A stretch of 64,000 nucleotides of DNA, taken from assembly GCF_021147775.1 (NCBI RefSeq), contig NZ_JAGTPK010000006.1, positions 124,001 to 188,000 of the forward strand, read 5' to 3'. The translations under genes and the position numbers were made by a program. This stretch comes from Pseudomonas californiensis. GTDB taxonomy: Bacteria; Pseudomonadota; Gammaproteobacteria; Pseudomonadales; Pseudomonadaceae. The notes beneath the pieces are model-generated. The model was given only the letters and a program-made list of their open reading frames with translations. It was not told the DNA's origin and searched no databases. Shown here in pieces: positions 37,844 through 47,404 of the stretch (position 1 is its first letter; each line of letters begins with the position of its first letter).

Positions 37844-39055
37844 TCAACCCAGCACTTCGCTCAACGGGATGAAGTTGACCCAGTCACCTTCTGCCACGGT
37901 TGTGCCCTCTCGCACTTCAATCAAGCCGTCGGCCCAAGCAGCGCTGCGCAAAACGCCCGAACTCTGATTGCGATAGGCGACTGCCCTGCCCTGCTCCATA
38001 CGACCGCGAAGGTATTCGCGACGATTCCCAGGACGGGTCCAGACAAAGCCTGCACGCACCGGAAATTGCAACGGCGCGACATCAATGACACCCTGACGGC
38101 GCAGCAGGTAAGCGCGTGCCAGCAGAGCGAAAGTCACCAGCGTGGAGGCGGGATTACCTGGCAGACCAATGACCGGTACGCCACGAAAATGCCCGAATGT
38201 CAGCGGCTTGCCGGGCTTGATTGCCAGTTTCCAGAGGGTCAGTTCGCCCTCTTCACGCAGGGCGTGCCCCAGAAAGTCAGCTTCGCCCACCGATACACCG
38301 CCGGTGGAAAGAATCAGATCGACGTCGTTCAGGCTCGCCAATGCCGCACGGGTCCGGGCCAGATCGTCCGGCAGGATACCGGCGTCCACCACCTCACATT
38401 GCAGGCGCTTCAACCAGCTGCACAGCAACACACGATTGCTGTTGTAAATCTGTCCCGGCCCCAGCGGCTGGCCCGGCTCGATCAACTCGTCACCCGTCGA
38501 CAATACGGCGACCCGCACGCGGCGGATCACGTCCAGCTCGGCCAGACCCAGCGACGCCGCCAGTCCCAGTTCAATGGGACCCAGGCGGGTGCCTGCTGCC
38601 AGAACCGTATCGCCAGTACGGGTCTCCTGCCCCTGAGGGCGGATGTTCTGTTCAGGCTTCAGGGGCTCGGTGAACCGGACACGCTGATCAGCCAGCACCT
38701 CGGCGTTTTCCTGCATTTCAACGCAGTCAGCGCCCTCTGGCACCGGCGCGCCGGTAAAGATCCGGGCGCAGGTGCCAGGCGCCAGCGGCTCAGGCGCCTG
38801 CCCGGCAAATATGCGCTGGCTGACCGGCAAGGGCTCACCGGTCCAGTCCGACAAGCGCAGCGCGTACCCATCCATTGCGCTATTGGGCCAGGGCGGCAGG
38901 TCCAGGTTCGACACCAGGTCAACGGCCAGCACCCGACCTTCAGCCTCAGCCAGCGTAACGCGCTGCCGATCGGTAATGGGCGCAGCTTCCGCCATGGCCA
39001 GCAACCGGGCGATGGCGTCTTCGACAGGCAGCAGGGCTTTGGGCACCTTGTTCAT
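37844..39055 (-). CDS. moeA: Molybdopterin molybdenumtransferase
   Basis: 403 residues from ATG 39055; the open frame continues upstream but only antisense-like sequence is added. Key regions: PPWPNSAMDGYALR, IFTGAPVPEGADCVEMQE, VLSTGDELIEPGQPLGPGQIYNSNR and VSVGEADFLG. It inserts molybdate into adenylylated molybdopterin. It follows moaB on the same strand, 4 bases apart. Mo-cofactor enzymes such as nitrate or aldehyde oxidoreductases are the final users. Confidence 0.95.
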   Translation of the reverse strand: MNKVPKALLPVEDAIARLLAMAEAAPITDRQRVTLAEAEGRVLAVDLVSNLDLPPWPNSAMDGYALRLSDWTGEPLPVSQRIFAGQAPEPLAPGTCARIFTGAPVPEGADCVEMQENAEVLADQRVRFTEPLKPEQNIRPQGQETRTGDTVLAAGTRLGPIELGLAASLGLAELDVIRRVRVAVLSTGDELIEPGQPLGPGQIYNSNRVLLCSWLKRLQCEVVDAGILPDDLARTRAALASLNDVDLILSTGGVSVGEADFLGHALREEGELTLWKLAIKPGKPLTFGHFRGVPVIGLPGNPASTLVTFALLARAYLLRRQGVIDVAPLQFPVRAGFVWTRPGNRREYLRGRMEQGRAVAYRNQSSGVLRSAAWADGLIEVREGTTVAEGDWVNFIPLSEVLG

Positions 39056-39059
39056 GGGC

Positions 39060-39599
39060 TCAACCACGGGTCGCGCAGGGCTCGGCCTGCTTGAGGTGCG
39101 GCACGAAATTGCAGGGGCGGAAACGCGAATCCAGTTGCTGGGCGAGAATCCCGTCCCACGCCGTACGCACGGCATTGGTGGAGCCTGGCAGACAGCAGAC
39201 CAGCGTGCCATTGGACAGCCCTGCCAGGGCGCGAGACTGAATGGTCGAGGTGCCGATATCCGGCACTGATATCTGCCGGAACAGCTCGCCAAAGCCATCG
39301 ACCTGTTTGTCCAGCAGACAAGCGACTGCTTCAGGCGTGCTGTCACGGCCGGTAAAGCCCGTGCCGCCGGTGATCAACACCACTTGCACCTGGTCGTCGG
39401 CGATCCAGGTCGCAACCTGAGCGCGAATCTTGTACAGATCGTCCTTGAGCAGAACGCGTTCGATCAGGCCGTGGCCGGCTTCGCTCAGGCGGTCGACAAA
39501 CATCTGGCCAGACGTATCGGTTTCACGGGTGCGGGTGTCGCTGACCGTCAATACAGCGATGTTCAGGGGTACAAAAGGTGTGTCAGCCTTGGCTTTCAT
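39060..39599 (-). CDS. moaB: Molybdenum cofactor biosynthesis protein B
   Basis: 179 residues from ATG 39599. The MPT-binding motif [20 protein letters not shown] and the later [17 protein letters not shown] and [19 protein letters not shown] are the family signatures. MoaB/MogA proteins adenylylate molybdopterin before Mo insertion. It shares an operon with moeA and diverges from mobA across 76 bases. Confidence 0.95.
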   Translation of the reverse strand: MKAKADTPFVPLNIAVLTVSDTRTRETDTSGQMFVDRLSEAGHGLIERVLLKDDLYKIRAQVATWIADDQVQVVLITGGTGFTGRDSTPEAVACLLDKQVDGFGELFRQISVPDIGTSTIQSRALAGLSNGTLVCCLPGSTNAVRTAWDGILAQQLDSRFRPCNFVPHLKQAEPCATRG

Positions 39600-39675
39600 G
39601 GCCTCTATCCGGTTGTTAAGGGAACAGGCCGGTGTTATATCACAGCACTCCTTTTCACCGCCCGTTGAGTCGTCC

Positions 39676-40281
39676 ATGAATGCCAGTATCGCGTTGCCTC
39701 CCTGCTCTATTCTGCTGCTGGCAGGCGGCCGTGGTCAGCGTATGGGTGGCCGCGACAAGGGACTGATCGAATGGCAGGGCGAACCGATGATTCAACACCT
39801 GCATCGTCTGACGCGCCCGATGACCGATGACCTGATAATTTCCTGCAATCGCAACCTCGACCACTATGCGCGCTATGCCGATCGACTGGTTCAGGACGAT
39901 GACAGCGACTTCAATGGTCCGCTGGCTGGCATCCGCGCTGCCTTGCCTTTGGCCCGACATGACTGGCTGCTGATTCTGCCGTGTGATGCGCCATTGATCG
40001 ACGCAAAGCTGCTGGGCGCGTTACGCGAAAAAGCACTGGCGCACCCGGATCAACCCGTCATGGTGCGCGAAGGCGAACATTGGCAACCGCTTTTATGTAT
40101 TATCCCCACCGTCCACGCTGCGTCGCTGGAAGCCTCATGGCAGAGCGGCGAACGCAGCCCAAGGCGGGCGATGGCCCCATTGCAACCGGTCGCCCTGCAC
40201 CTTGAAAGCGACGATCCACGACTGGCCAACCTGAACACACCCTGTCTGTTGACGCAGATCAGCGCCAGACAAAGCAAGTGA
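39676..40281 (+). CDS. mobA: Molybdenum cofactor guanylyltransferase
   Basis: 201 residues from ATG 39676. The nucleotide-binding start [21 protein letters not shown] and the metal-binding LPCDAPLID are intact. It joins GMP to the Mo cofactor to make MGD for DMSO-reductase-type enzymes. Longer upstream frames run antisense to moaB and are rejected. Confidence 0.94.
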   Translation: MNASIALPPCSILLLAGGRGQRMGGRDKGLIEWQGEPMIQHLHRLTRPMTDDLIISCNRNLDHYARYADRLVQDDDSDFNGPLAGIRAALPLARHDWLLILPCDAPLIDAKLLGALREKALAHPDQPVMVREGEHWQPLLCIIPTVHAASLEASWQSGERSPRRAMAPLQPVALHLESDDPRLANLNTPCLLTQISARQSK

Positions 40282-40353
40282 CTGGTCATTGAACTTGCTG
40301 CGGGTGTATACGTCTGAAGGTCAGTAATCAAGAATCCATCTGGAGACACAGTA

Positions 40354-40572
40354 ATGAAACAACTTTCCGCTGCCTTTCTGCTTGCATTGAGCATCGCCTC
40401 CCTCGCTGGCTGCGCATCGCCCACTGTGATCACCTTGAATGATGGTCGCGAGATCCAGTCTGTCGACACTCCAAAGTACGATGAAGACTCTGGCTTCTAC
40501 GAATTCAAACAGCTTGATGGCAAGCAAACGCGCATCAACAAGGACCAGGTACGTACCGTCAAGGATCTGTGA
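40354..40572 (+). CDS. YgdI/YgdR-type lipoprotein
   Basis: 72 residues from ATG 40354 (GGAGAC upstream). The lipobox LAGC places the lipidated Cys at residue 21, followed by ASPTVITLNDGREIQSVDTP and GFYEFKQLDGKQTRINKDQV. It has the same plan as the lipoprotein at 23145. Function unknown. A strong terminator follows. Confidence 0.88.
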   Translation: MKQLSAAFLLALSIASLAGCASPTVITLNDGREIQSVDTPKYDEDSGFYEFKQLDGKQTRINKDQVRTVKDL

Positions 40573-40597
40573 TCCAGACGTTGTGTAACTGATACGA

Positions 40598-40622
40598 AAA
40601 ACCCGCCAAGTGCGGGTTTTTT
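40598..40622 (+). terminator. Bidirectional rho-independent terminator
   Basis: AACCCGC and GCGGGTT pair around CAAGT, with an A-run before and T6 after. It serves the lipoprotein gene (plus) and the convergent pseudouridine synthase gene (minus). Confidence 0.88.
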
Positions 40623-40623
40623 G

Positions 40624-41514
40624 TTACCAGTCCAGCGTCAATCTGCTGTAAAACTCACGCGCCTCGCCATTCAGCGGGTCAATAAAGCGCAAGCCTTTGG
40701 CAAGCAGTTTCAACGGCTGCTGATAATCGTCGACCGGATCCTTGAGCACTTCCGGGTAAAACGGGTCATTGCAAATCCCGGCGCCCAAGGCCGCCATGTG
40801 CACCCGCAACTGATGCTTCTTGCCTGTCACCGGATATAGCCCGTAACGCCACAGCGCCCCGTTACGCTCAAGCACTTCGATGCGGGTGTTCGTGTTATTG
40901 GCACCTGCGCCTTCCTGCATGCGAAAGAACGGTTCGCCTTCGACCAGACGACTTTCATGCACACGCGGAAATTCCAGGGTCGGCAACGCGGGTGCGATGG
41001 CTTCGTAAAATTTCTCGATACGGCGTGTCGGGAACAGGGCCTGATAAGCAGAGCGGCTCTGTTTGTTGGCCGAAAACAGCACCAGCCCAGCTGTGTGCCG
41101 ATCGATGCGGTGCAGCGGCACCAGATCAGGATTGTCCAGACGATGGATCAGGCGGCGCAGCAACGTTTGCTCGACGTACTCGCCAGCGGGCGTCACGGGC
41201 AAAAAGTGCGGTTTGTCGGCCACCACCAGATGCTCATCGGCGTACAGAACTGTCTCGACCACCGGGATGGGCGTCTCGTTGGGCACTTCCCGAAAATAAT
41301 GAATCTTCAAACCTTCACGATAAGCCAGGCCCGGCGATATGGCCTGACCGTCAGCGTCCAGCACCCGACCACGGGCGATACGGTCCAGCCATTGTTCACG
41401 GCTGATGGCCGTAAACTTCGCGCATAGACAGTCCAGCACCGTAGGCCAGGAGCCAGGCGGCAGGTACAGGGTGCTGGCCTGTTGTTGCGCAGCGCTGAAT
41501 ACAGATTCGGACAT
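40624..41514 (-). CDS. Pseudouridine synthase, RluA family
   Basis: 296 residues from ATG 41514; an earlier ATG at 41565 is less likely. The catalytic Asp lies in the motif LVPLHRIDRHTAGLVLFS (HRIDxxTSG in relatives). The second motif PVTGKKHQLRVHMAALG is intact. It isomerises a uridine in rRNA or tRNA, but the target position cannot be assigned. There is no S4 domain, and the N-terminal ~90 residues are partly related to the RluA leader. Confidence 0.88.
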   Translation of the reverse strand: MSESVFSAAQQQASTLYLPPGSWPTVLDCLCAKFTAISREQWLDRIARGRVLDADGQAISPGLAYREGLKIHYFREVPNETPIPVVETVLYADEHLVVADKPHFLPVTPAGEYVEQTLLRRLIHRLDNPDLVPLHRIDRHTAGLVLFSANKQSRSAYQALFPTRRIEKFYEAIAPALPTLEFPRVHESRLVEGEPFFRMQEGAGANNTNTRIEVLERNGALWRYGLYPVTGKKHQLRVHMAALGAGICNDPFYPEVLKDPVDDYQQPLKLLAKGLRFIDPLNGEAREFYSRLTLDW

Positions 41515-41698
41515 GCGGGAGCTCAAACTTTCATACGCCGGAGTCGGCGGGTCGGTGATTATCACTGATTGGGGCGATCACCGCACAACATCACTACGCC
41601 CGACCTCTCAGGGACTGCAGAACTTTTAACCGTCTGGTACATTTTGCTCGAAAGCTGCCCGTGAATGGGCATCGGCACAAAAACAAGAGACACACCCA

Positions 41699-42553
41699 AT
41701 GAATCAAAGTGAACAGAAATCCGTACTCGCTGGCCTGATCGGCTCTGGCATTCAAGCCTCGCGCACCCCGGCGCTGCACGAGCACGAGGGCGATGCGCAA
41801 GGCATGCGCTACCTCTACCGTCTGATTGATATCGATGCACTGAAACTCGACATCAACGCCCTGCCCCATCTGCTCGAAAGCGCGCAACATTGCGGATTTA
41901 CCGGGTTGAATATCACCTTTCCCTGCAAACAGGCCGTCATCCCGCTACTGGATGAACTTTCTGAAGAAGCACGCGGCATTGGCGCAGTGAACACTGTGGT
42001 GTTCAAGGACGGCAAACGCATCGGTCATAACACGGACTGCCTCGGGTTCGCCGAAGGTTTCCAGCGCGGTCTGGATAACGCATCTCGTCGGCATGTGGTG
42101 CAAATGGGCGCGGGTGGCGCGGGTGCCGCAGTGGCTCATGCACTGTTGAGCGCAGGTGTCGAGCAGCTGAGCGTGTTTGAAGTCGAACCGCTACGGGCCC
42201 AAGGACTGGTCGACAACCTCAACAATCACTTCGGCGCTGGCCGGGCTCGGGTCGGCCTCGATTTACCTGGCGCAGTGGCCGAAGCTGATGGCGTGGTCAA
42301 CACCACGCCTGTGGGCATGACCAAACTGCCCGGTACGCCGTTGCCCGTAGAGCTCTTGCGCCCGGAGCTGTGGGTGGCGGAAATCATTTACTTTCCGCTG
42401 GAAACCGAACTGCTCAAACATGCCCGCGCGCTGGGTTGCCGCACGCTGGACGGTACTACCATGGCGGTCTTTCAGGCCGTGAAGGCTTTTGAGCTGTTCA
42501 CCGGCCAGTCGGCTGATGCCGCACGCATGATGACGCACTTCCACGGCCTGTAG
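41699..42553 (+). CDS. Shikimate/quinate dehydrogenase of the AroE superfamily
   Basis: 284 residues. The N-terminal substrate domain has the catalytic Lys in FTGLNITFPCK and the partner Asp in GHNTDCLGF. The Rossmann motif is GAGGAGAAVAHAL. The SGIQASRTPALHEHEGDAQG opening is typical of catabolic SDH-like enzymes, not of biosynthetic AroE. It probably oxidises shikimate or quinate to the 3-dehydro form for QuiC. It sits beside the TetR and quiC genes, which supports catabolic use. Confidence 0.85.
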   Translation: MNQSEQKSVLAGLIGSGIQASRTPALHEHEGDAQGMRYLYRLIDIDALKLDINALPHLLESAQHCGFTGLNITFPCKQAVIPLLDELSEEARGIGAVNTVVFKDGKRIGHNTDCLGFAEGFQRGLDNASRRHVVQMGAGGAGAAVAHALLSAGVEQLSVFEVEPLRAQGLVDNLNNHFGAGRARVGLDLPGAVAEADGVVNTTPVGMTKLPGTPLPVELLRPELWVAEIIYFPLETELLKHARALGCRTLDGTTMAVFQAVKAFELFTGQSADAARMMTHFHGL

Positions 42554-42556
42554 GCA

Positions 42557-43258
42557 TCAGCACTTGAGGTAGCACATCACAGCGTCACAGATCATCGCCT
42601 TGTGACGCTGTCTGACCTCTTCGCTCCACAGCTCGATCTGGAAGATCTCACTGAAGGTGTGGCGGTTGGATATACGGTAGAAGCAGAACGAGCTGATCAT
42701 CAGGTGCAGGTCCACCGGGTGCACGCCCTCGCGGAAGACCCCGCTGGACTCCCCGCGACGCAGAATGCTGTCCAGCGCCTGAATGATGGTCTGACTCTGC
42801 GCCTGAATCGAGTCGGACTGTTTGACGTTCTCGCCATAGTGAATGTTTTCGATGCACACGATGCGCACGAAATCGACATTGTTGTCGTGGTGATCGAAGG
42901 TGAACTCCACGACTCGCTGAATAGCGTCTACAGGCTCCAGTTCATTCAGATTAAGGTCTTTCTCGGTGTTGCGAATCGCACCGTAAAGCTTTTCCAGCAC
43001 CTCGACATACAACTGTTCCTTGCTGCCGAAGTAATAATAAATCATCCGTTTGGAGGTTTTGGTGCGCTCGGCGATCGCGTCGACACGTGCACCTGAAAGC
43101 CCGTGAGCGACAAATTCGGCCACGGCGGCCTGCAGTATGTCTTCGCGAGTTTTTTCCGGATTATTCTTGCGACCTTTGGCGGGCAACTTGCCGGGCTCGG
43201 AGGGCGCAGGCTTCGACCTGGCGGATTCGAGGGCAACGGAGTCGTCAATTGTTTTCAT
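42557..43258 (-). CDS. TetR family regulator, probably of shikimate/quinate catabolism
   Basis: 233 residues, with a basic N-terminal tail of ~35 residues, then the TetR helix-turn-helix (TREDILQAAVAEFVAHGLSGARVDAIAERTKTSKRMIYYYFGSKEQLY) and a C-terminal ligand domain. It is located between the dehydrogenase and quiC, 86 bases downstream of the quiC stop on the same strand, and converges with the dehydrogenase gene. By position it is likely the shikimate/quinate-responsive regulator (ShiR/QuiR-like). Confidence 0.85.
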   Translation of the reverse strand: MKTIDDSVALESARSKPAPSEPGKLPAKGRKNNPEKTREDILQAAVAEFVAHGLSGARVDAIAERTKTSKRMIYYYFGSKEQLYVEVLEKLYGAIRNTEKDLNLNELEPVDAIQRVVEFTFDHHDNNVDFVRIVCIENIHYGENVKQSDSIQAQSQTIIQALDSILRRGESSGVFREGVHPVDLHLMISSFCFYRISNRHTFSEIFQIELWSEEVRQRHKAMICDAVMCYLKC

Positions 43259-43344
43259 TATTGGCTCATGACCACGGGTGAAGCGCCGAGTATGAAGCTG
43301 ACAGTACAGAGAGGGAAGCTGCGGTTGCCCGCAGCCCCTTGCGG

Positions 43345-45252
43345 TCAGAGTCGCGCCTGGCGTACTGCCACACTGCGCGCCTTGGCCATCGCGGCAAGAC
43401 GCACCGGCACGTTCGCCGCACCGTAGCCGCCGTATCCGTTCTTGCGCTGCAGGATCTCGAAGAAAAAGCGGCCATCGAACGCATCGGTGTAGACGTGGAA
43501 CAGCTCGCCGCCCTGCGCATCGCGGTCATACAGGACGTTGTAGTAGGCCAGCTCACTGAGAAACTCGTCATCGAAATCGAAGCGTGCTGCCAGGTCGTCG
43601 TAATAGTTGAGCGGGATATCCAACAACGGTACGCCCGCCTCTTTGGCGCGGCTGACCTCAGCAAAAATGTCTTCGCAGGAAAAAGCGATGTGATGCACGC
43701 CTGAGCCGCGATAACTCGACAGTGCGTGGGAAATCGCCGTGTTGCGGTTCTCCGAAATATTCAGCGGCAGGCGTACGGTACTGCAACGACTGCGCAGCGC
43801 ACGGCTTTTGACCAGACCGTAGGGATCGGGCAGCACCACTTCGTCATCCGCCTCGAAATCCAGAATGCTTTTGTAGAACAGCACCCAGCTGTCGAGGCTG
43901 TCGGCGGGCAGTGCTATCGCCATGTGATCGATACGCTGCAAGCCACCTTTGGCAGCCGCTTGCGGGTTGACGACAAAGTCACTGTCGTAGATCGAGCCGC
44001 CCGGGGCCACGTTATCGACCAGGTAGATCAGGCTGCCGTCGGGTGCCCGGACCGAGGGGATTTCCCGTTCGTTAGGCCCGACCAGACCGCGATAAGGCTG
44101 ACCCTTGAACGCACGGGCGCGCTCCAGCGCCTGATGGCCGTCGTCCACTCGCAGGGCAGTGGCGCACAACGAAGGACCATGGGCCTCGAAAAAACTGTGC
44201 GCAAAGGAATACGGCTCGGCGTTCAACACGATCTTGATGTCGCCCTGCCCCAACAGGCTGACGGCCTTGGAGCGGTGCTGCCCCAGCCTGGCAAAGCCCA
44301 GCCGCTCCAGCCAGCCGGACAACCGGGCCGCATGGCTCTCGTCCACCGCGAATTCCAGAAACTCGACGCCGTTATAGGCGCTGGCAGGTGGCGGATTGAA
44401 CAGGATTTGCGAAGCCAACGGTTCGGCTTCACGGGCCAGCAACTGGCGGGTCCGCTCTTCCAGATACAGCAGCGAGCGCAAACCGTCGGCTGCGTTGGCG
44501 CGGGTCGGAGCGGCCCGAAAGCCATCATTGAAGACTTCAAGCGATAGCGGCCCGGTATAGCCACTGCGCAGGATCGGCGCGAGGAAGCCGGCCAGGTCGA
44601 ACTCGCCCTGGCCGGGGAAGCAGCGGAAATGGCGGCTCCACTCCAGCACATCCATGGCCAGGATTGGCGCATCGGCCATTTGTACGAAGAAAATCTTGTC
44701 GCCGGGGATCTGTGCAATAGCACTTGGATCACCCTTCAACGACAGGGTATGGAAGCTGTCGAGCAAAACGCCCAACGCCGGGTGATCGACCTGTCGCACC
44801 AGATTCCAGACCTGCTGCCAGGTATTGACATGCCGCCCCCACGCCAGCGCCTCGTAACCAATGCGCAGGTCGCGCGCACCGGCACGCTCTGCCAGCAGGC
44901 TCAGGTCATCGAGCAGAATATTTTCGTCGCCCACCGAATCGGCTGACGCATTACTGCAGACCAGCACCAGATCGGTACCGAGTTCCTGCATCAAGTCGAA
45001 CTTGCGCTCAGCACGGTCAACGTTGCGCTGCAGGCGATCACGGCGACAGCCTTCGAAATCACGAAATGGCTGGAACAGGGTGATGGCAATCCCCAGGTCG
45101 GCGCACATCTGCCGGACATTGCGAGGGCTGCCGTCGTAATACAAAAGATCATTTTCGAAAATCTCGACACCATCAAAACCGGCAGCGGCGATGGCTTCGA
45201 GCTTTTCCGGCAGAGTACCGCTCAACGATACGGTGGCAATTGAACGCTGCAT
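43345..45252 (-). CDS. quiC: 3-dehydroshikimate dehydratase, two-domain (TIM barrel plus HPPD-like)
   Basis: 635 residues from ATG 45252 (GGAG 9 bases upstream; the frame opens further but without support). Residues 1 to about 290 form an AP-endonuclease-2-like TIM barrel (GFDGVEIFENDLLYY, LLDSFHTLSLKG, SLEVFNDGFR) with the metal-binding Glu/Asp/His set. Residues about 300-635 are a VOC pair like 4-hydroxyphenylpyruvate dioxygenase (RIDHMAIALP, GVHHIAFSCEDIF, FFFEILQRKNGYGGYGAAN). The barrel turns 3-dehydroshikimate into protocatechuate; this fusion is known as QuiC1. The role of the second domain is unclear. Confidence 0.92.
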   Translation of the reverse strand: MQRSIATVSLSGTLPEKLEAIAAAGFDGVEIFENDLLYYDGSPRNVRQMCADLGIAITLFQPFRDFEGCRRDRLQRNVDRAERKFDLMQELGTDLVLVCSNASADSVGDENILLDDLSLLAERAGARDLRIGYEALAWGRHVNTWQQVWNLVRQVDHPALGVLLDSFHTLSLKGDPSAIAQIPGDKIFFVQMADAPILAMDVLEWSRHFRCFPGQGEFDLAGFLAPILRSGYTGPLSLEVFNDGFRAAPTRANAADGLRSLLYLEERTRQLLAREAEPLASQILFNPPPASAYNGVEFLEFAVDESHAARLSGWLERLGFARLGQHRSKAVSLLGQGDIKIVLNAEPYSFAHSFFEAHGPSLCATALRVDDGHQALERARAFKGQPYRGLVGPNEREIPSVRAPDGSLIYLVDNVAPGGSIYDSDFVVNPQAAAKGGLQRIDHMAIALPADSLDSWVLFYKSILDFEADDEVVLPDPYGLVKSRALRSRCSTVRLPLNISENRNTAISHALSSYRGSGVHHIAFSCEDIFAEVSRAKEAGVPLLDIPLNYYDDLAARFDFDDEFLSELAYYNVLYDRDAQGGELFHVYTDAFDGRFFFEILQRKNGYGGYGAANVPVRLAAMAKARSVAVRQARL

Positions 45253-45383
45253 GCTTTTCAGCTCCTGGATGAACGCGACTTTTTTCAGCCACGCTGGATG
45301 GCACCGCATTCATGGCCTTTCTCGGCCTTATTCAGAGGTGCGAGTAAAGTATTTCCCTGTCAAAATACTACAGCAACATAAAG

Positions 45384-45420
45384 TGTACGAACTGGTTAGT
45401 TTTACGTTCGATTATCGAAC
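45384..45420. promoter_or_regulatory. PcaR-like box upstream of quiC (GTTCGATTATCGAAC)
   Basis: A perfect 15-base palindrome at 45406-45420, preceded by TGTACGAACTGGTT at 45384-45397. The whole arrangement recurs upstream of the porin gene at 48423-48458, with one base difference in spacing. From memory, the P. putida PcaR (IclR family) box is GTTCGATAATCGCAC, which these resemble closely. It lies about 130 bases before quiC (minus) and 446 bases before the MFS gene (plus). Confidence 0.7.
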
Positions 45421-45865
45421 AAAAGCCGTTTTCGTCAATTGACGCTGCCCTGCGCAATGCCCAACATCAGCGTCACATTGCACGACTGACTTTTTATCAG
45501 ACGTCGGGATTCGCGTTTCATCAGCAGCAACCCATAACAATTCAAAAAACAGGAACATTGCTCATGTGCACCCTCTTCGCTCCGCTCGCCAGTTCATCTA
45601 TCCGTCATCCGGACCTCAAGAATCGACGACTGTCTCTGGCCACAAGCCAGCTATCGGTTCGCGTCGCCTGAAAAAAATCCAGCGCACTCGAAAGGCCCCG
45701 GCCGTGAATTGCCTGTCTGTAGAATCGTCTCGATAACGCCCCGCCTTGCGGCGTTCGAATTATGGTTCAACGAAGTCACTTTGCATGCATGACGCCTGAA
45801 TCGAGTGGACTTCTCAGTCCGACTGTCGCAAGCAGCACAGTCTTGGAACGGATGGTTAGAACATT
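45421..45865. other. Leader/promoter region of the MFS gene
   Basis: About 445 bases before the gene at 45866. It contains AT-rich stretches, an A-rich segment (CAATTCAAAAAACAGG near 45540) and a small GC hairpin near 45740 (GCCTTGCGGC). I find no gene. TTGCCT and TAGAAT near 45710-45725 are too close together for a promoter I can defend. Confidence 0.35.
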
Positions 45866-47194
45866 ATGCTCAATACCCAGACCAACCCTGTCGCCCAGGC
45901 CGCCCGTGCCGGGATGGGCGAAAAGATTCGCGGCGCACTTGCCGTGGGCAAGACTCGCTGGGGCATGCTCGCCCTGGTGTTTTTCGCCACCACCCTGAAT
46001 TACATCGACCGGGCAGCACTTGGCGTCATGCAGCCGATCCTCGCCAAAGAAATGAGCTGGACGGCGATGGATTACGCCAACATCAACTTCTGGTTCCAGG
46101 TGGGTTATGCAGTCGGCTTCGTGCTGCAAGGCCGGTTCATTGACCGGGTCGGTGTAAAGCGTGCCTTTTTCCTCGCTGTACTGCTCTGGAGCCTCGCTAC
46201 CGGCGCGCATGGTCTGGCGACCTCGGCCGTTGGCTTCATGGTCTGCCGGTTCATTCTGGGCCTGACCGAAGCGGCCAACTACCCGGCCTGCGTCAAGACC
46301 ACTCGCCTGTGGTTCCCGGCTGGCGAGCGTGCTGTGGCGACCGGCATTTTCAACGCCGGCACCAACGTCGGCGCGATGCTGACACCGGCTCTTTTGCCGC
46401 TGATTCTCACCGTCTGGGGCTGGCAGGCTGCGTTCGTAGCGATGGGCTCGCTGGGCGTGATCTGGGTCATCATGTGGCGCCTGAAGTACTACAACCCTGA
46501 AGAACACCCGACCGTCAGCAAAAGCGAACTGGATTACATCAATCAGGAAGTCGAGCCAGCACCGGTCAAGGTTCCGTTTTCGGGCATCCTGAAAATGCGC
46601 GGCACCTGGGCATTCGCCCTGGCCTACGCGATTACCGCGCCGGTGTTCTGGTTCTACCTGTACTGGCTGCCGCCGTTCCTCAATCAGCAATACAACCTGG
46701 GCATCAGCGTGACCCAAATGGGTATCCCGCTGATCCTGATCTGGCTGACCGCTGACTTCGGCAGCGTGGGTGGCGGCATTCTGTCTTCCTGGCTGATCGG
46801 CCGTGGCATGCGGGCAACCAGGGCGCGCCTGCTGTCGATGCTGATCTTTGCCATCACCATCTGCAGCGTGGTGTTTGCTGCCAACGCCAGCGGCCTGTGG
46901 GTTGCAGTGCTGGCGATCTCGCTGGCAGTGGGGGCGCACCAGGCCTGGACGGCCAACATCTGGAGCCTGGTGATGGACTACACACCCAAGCACATGATGA
47001 GCACCGTATTTGGCTTCGGCGGGATGTGCGCGGCGATTGGCGGGATGTTCATGACCCAGATCGTCGGCGCTGTGTTGACCGCCACCAACAACAATTACAA
47101 CGTGCTGTTCACCATGATTCCGGCGATGTACTTCATCGCGCTGATCTGGCTGTACTTCATGGCACCTCGCAAGGTTCCGGACCTTAACGAATGA
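45866..47194 (+). CDS. MFS transporter, anion:cation symporter family
   Basis: 442 residues with 12 hydrophobic segments. The start fits the ACS family (NYIDRAALGVMQPIL, FILGLTEAANYPACVKTTRLWFP), whose members move organic acids such as galactonate, glucarate or 4-hydroxyphenylacetate. It is read divergently from quiC, so shikimate, quinate or dehydroshikimate uptake is plausible but not shown. Only a weak GGA precedes the ATG at 45866; a later Met at residue 17 is an alternative start. Confidence 0.87.
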   Translation: MLNTQTNPVAQAARAGMGEKIRGALAVGKTRWGMLALVFFATTLNYIDRAALGVMQPILAKEMSWTAMDYANINFWFQVGYAVGFVLQGRFIDRVGVKRAFFLAVLLWSLATGAHGLATSAVGFMVCRFILGLTEAANYPACVKTTRLWFPAGERAVATGIFNAGTNVGAMLTPALLPLILTVWGWQAAFVAMGSLGVIWVIMWRLKYYNPEEHPTVSKSELDYINQEVEPAPVKVPFSGILKMRGTWAFALAYAITAPVFWFYLYWLPPFLNQQYNLGISVTQMGIPLILIWLTADFGSVGGGILSSWLIGRGMRATRARLLSMLIFAITICSVVFAANASGLWVAVLAISLAVGAHQAWTANIWSLVMDYTPKHMMSTVFGFGGMCAAIGGMFMTQIVGAVLTATNNNYNVLFTMIPAMYFIALIWLYFMAPRKVPDLNE

Positions 47195-47212
47195 GGGGGC
47201 GGTAGCGTTGCA

Positions 47213-47245
47213 CAAAGCCCGGTCATGGTGATGACCGGGCTTTTT
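47213..47245 (+). terminator. Rho-independent terminator after the MFS gene
   Basis: AAAGCCCGGTCAT and ATGACCGGGCTTT form a 13-base stem around GGTG, followed by TT. It may also work for the convergent EamA gene. Confidence 0.88.
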
Positions 47246-47404
47246 CATGTCAGAACCCCGGCAACACAACGTTTACACATGCGGGGCGTAATCTTTGCCC
47301 TGGAGAAACAATAACGTCCTCACCGCCGGGTGTTGAGCACTGTTTCCGCGAAGCAGCTAACCGCTCACTCCAGAGCCAGCGCAGAGCACGAGGGACACCG
47401 ATTC

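Noticed and set aside
39056..39346. N-terminal extension of moeA
   Set aside because: The added residues come from moaB in another frame; the family start is at 39055.
45776..47269. Minus-strand open frame of 497 codons
   Set aside because: Antisense to the MFS gene with low-complexity His/Gln/Arg-rich content.
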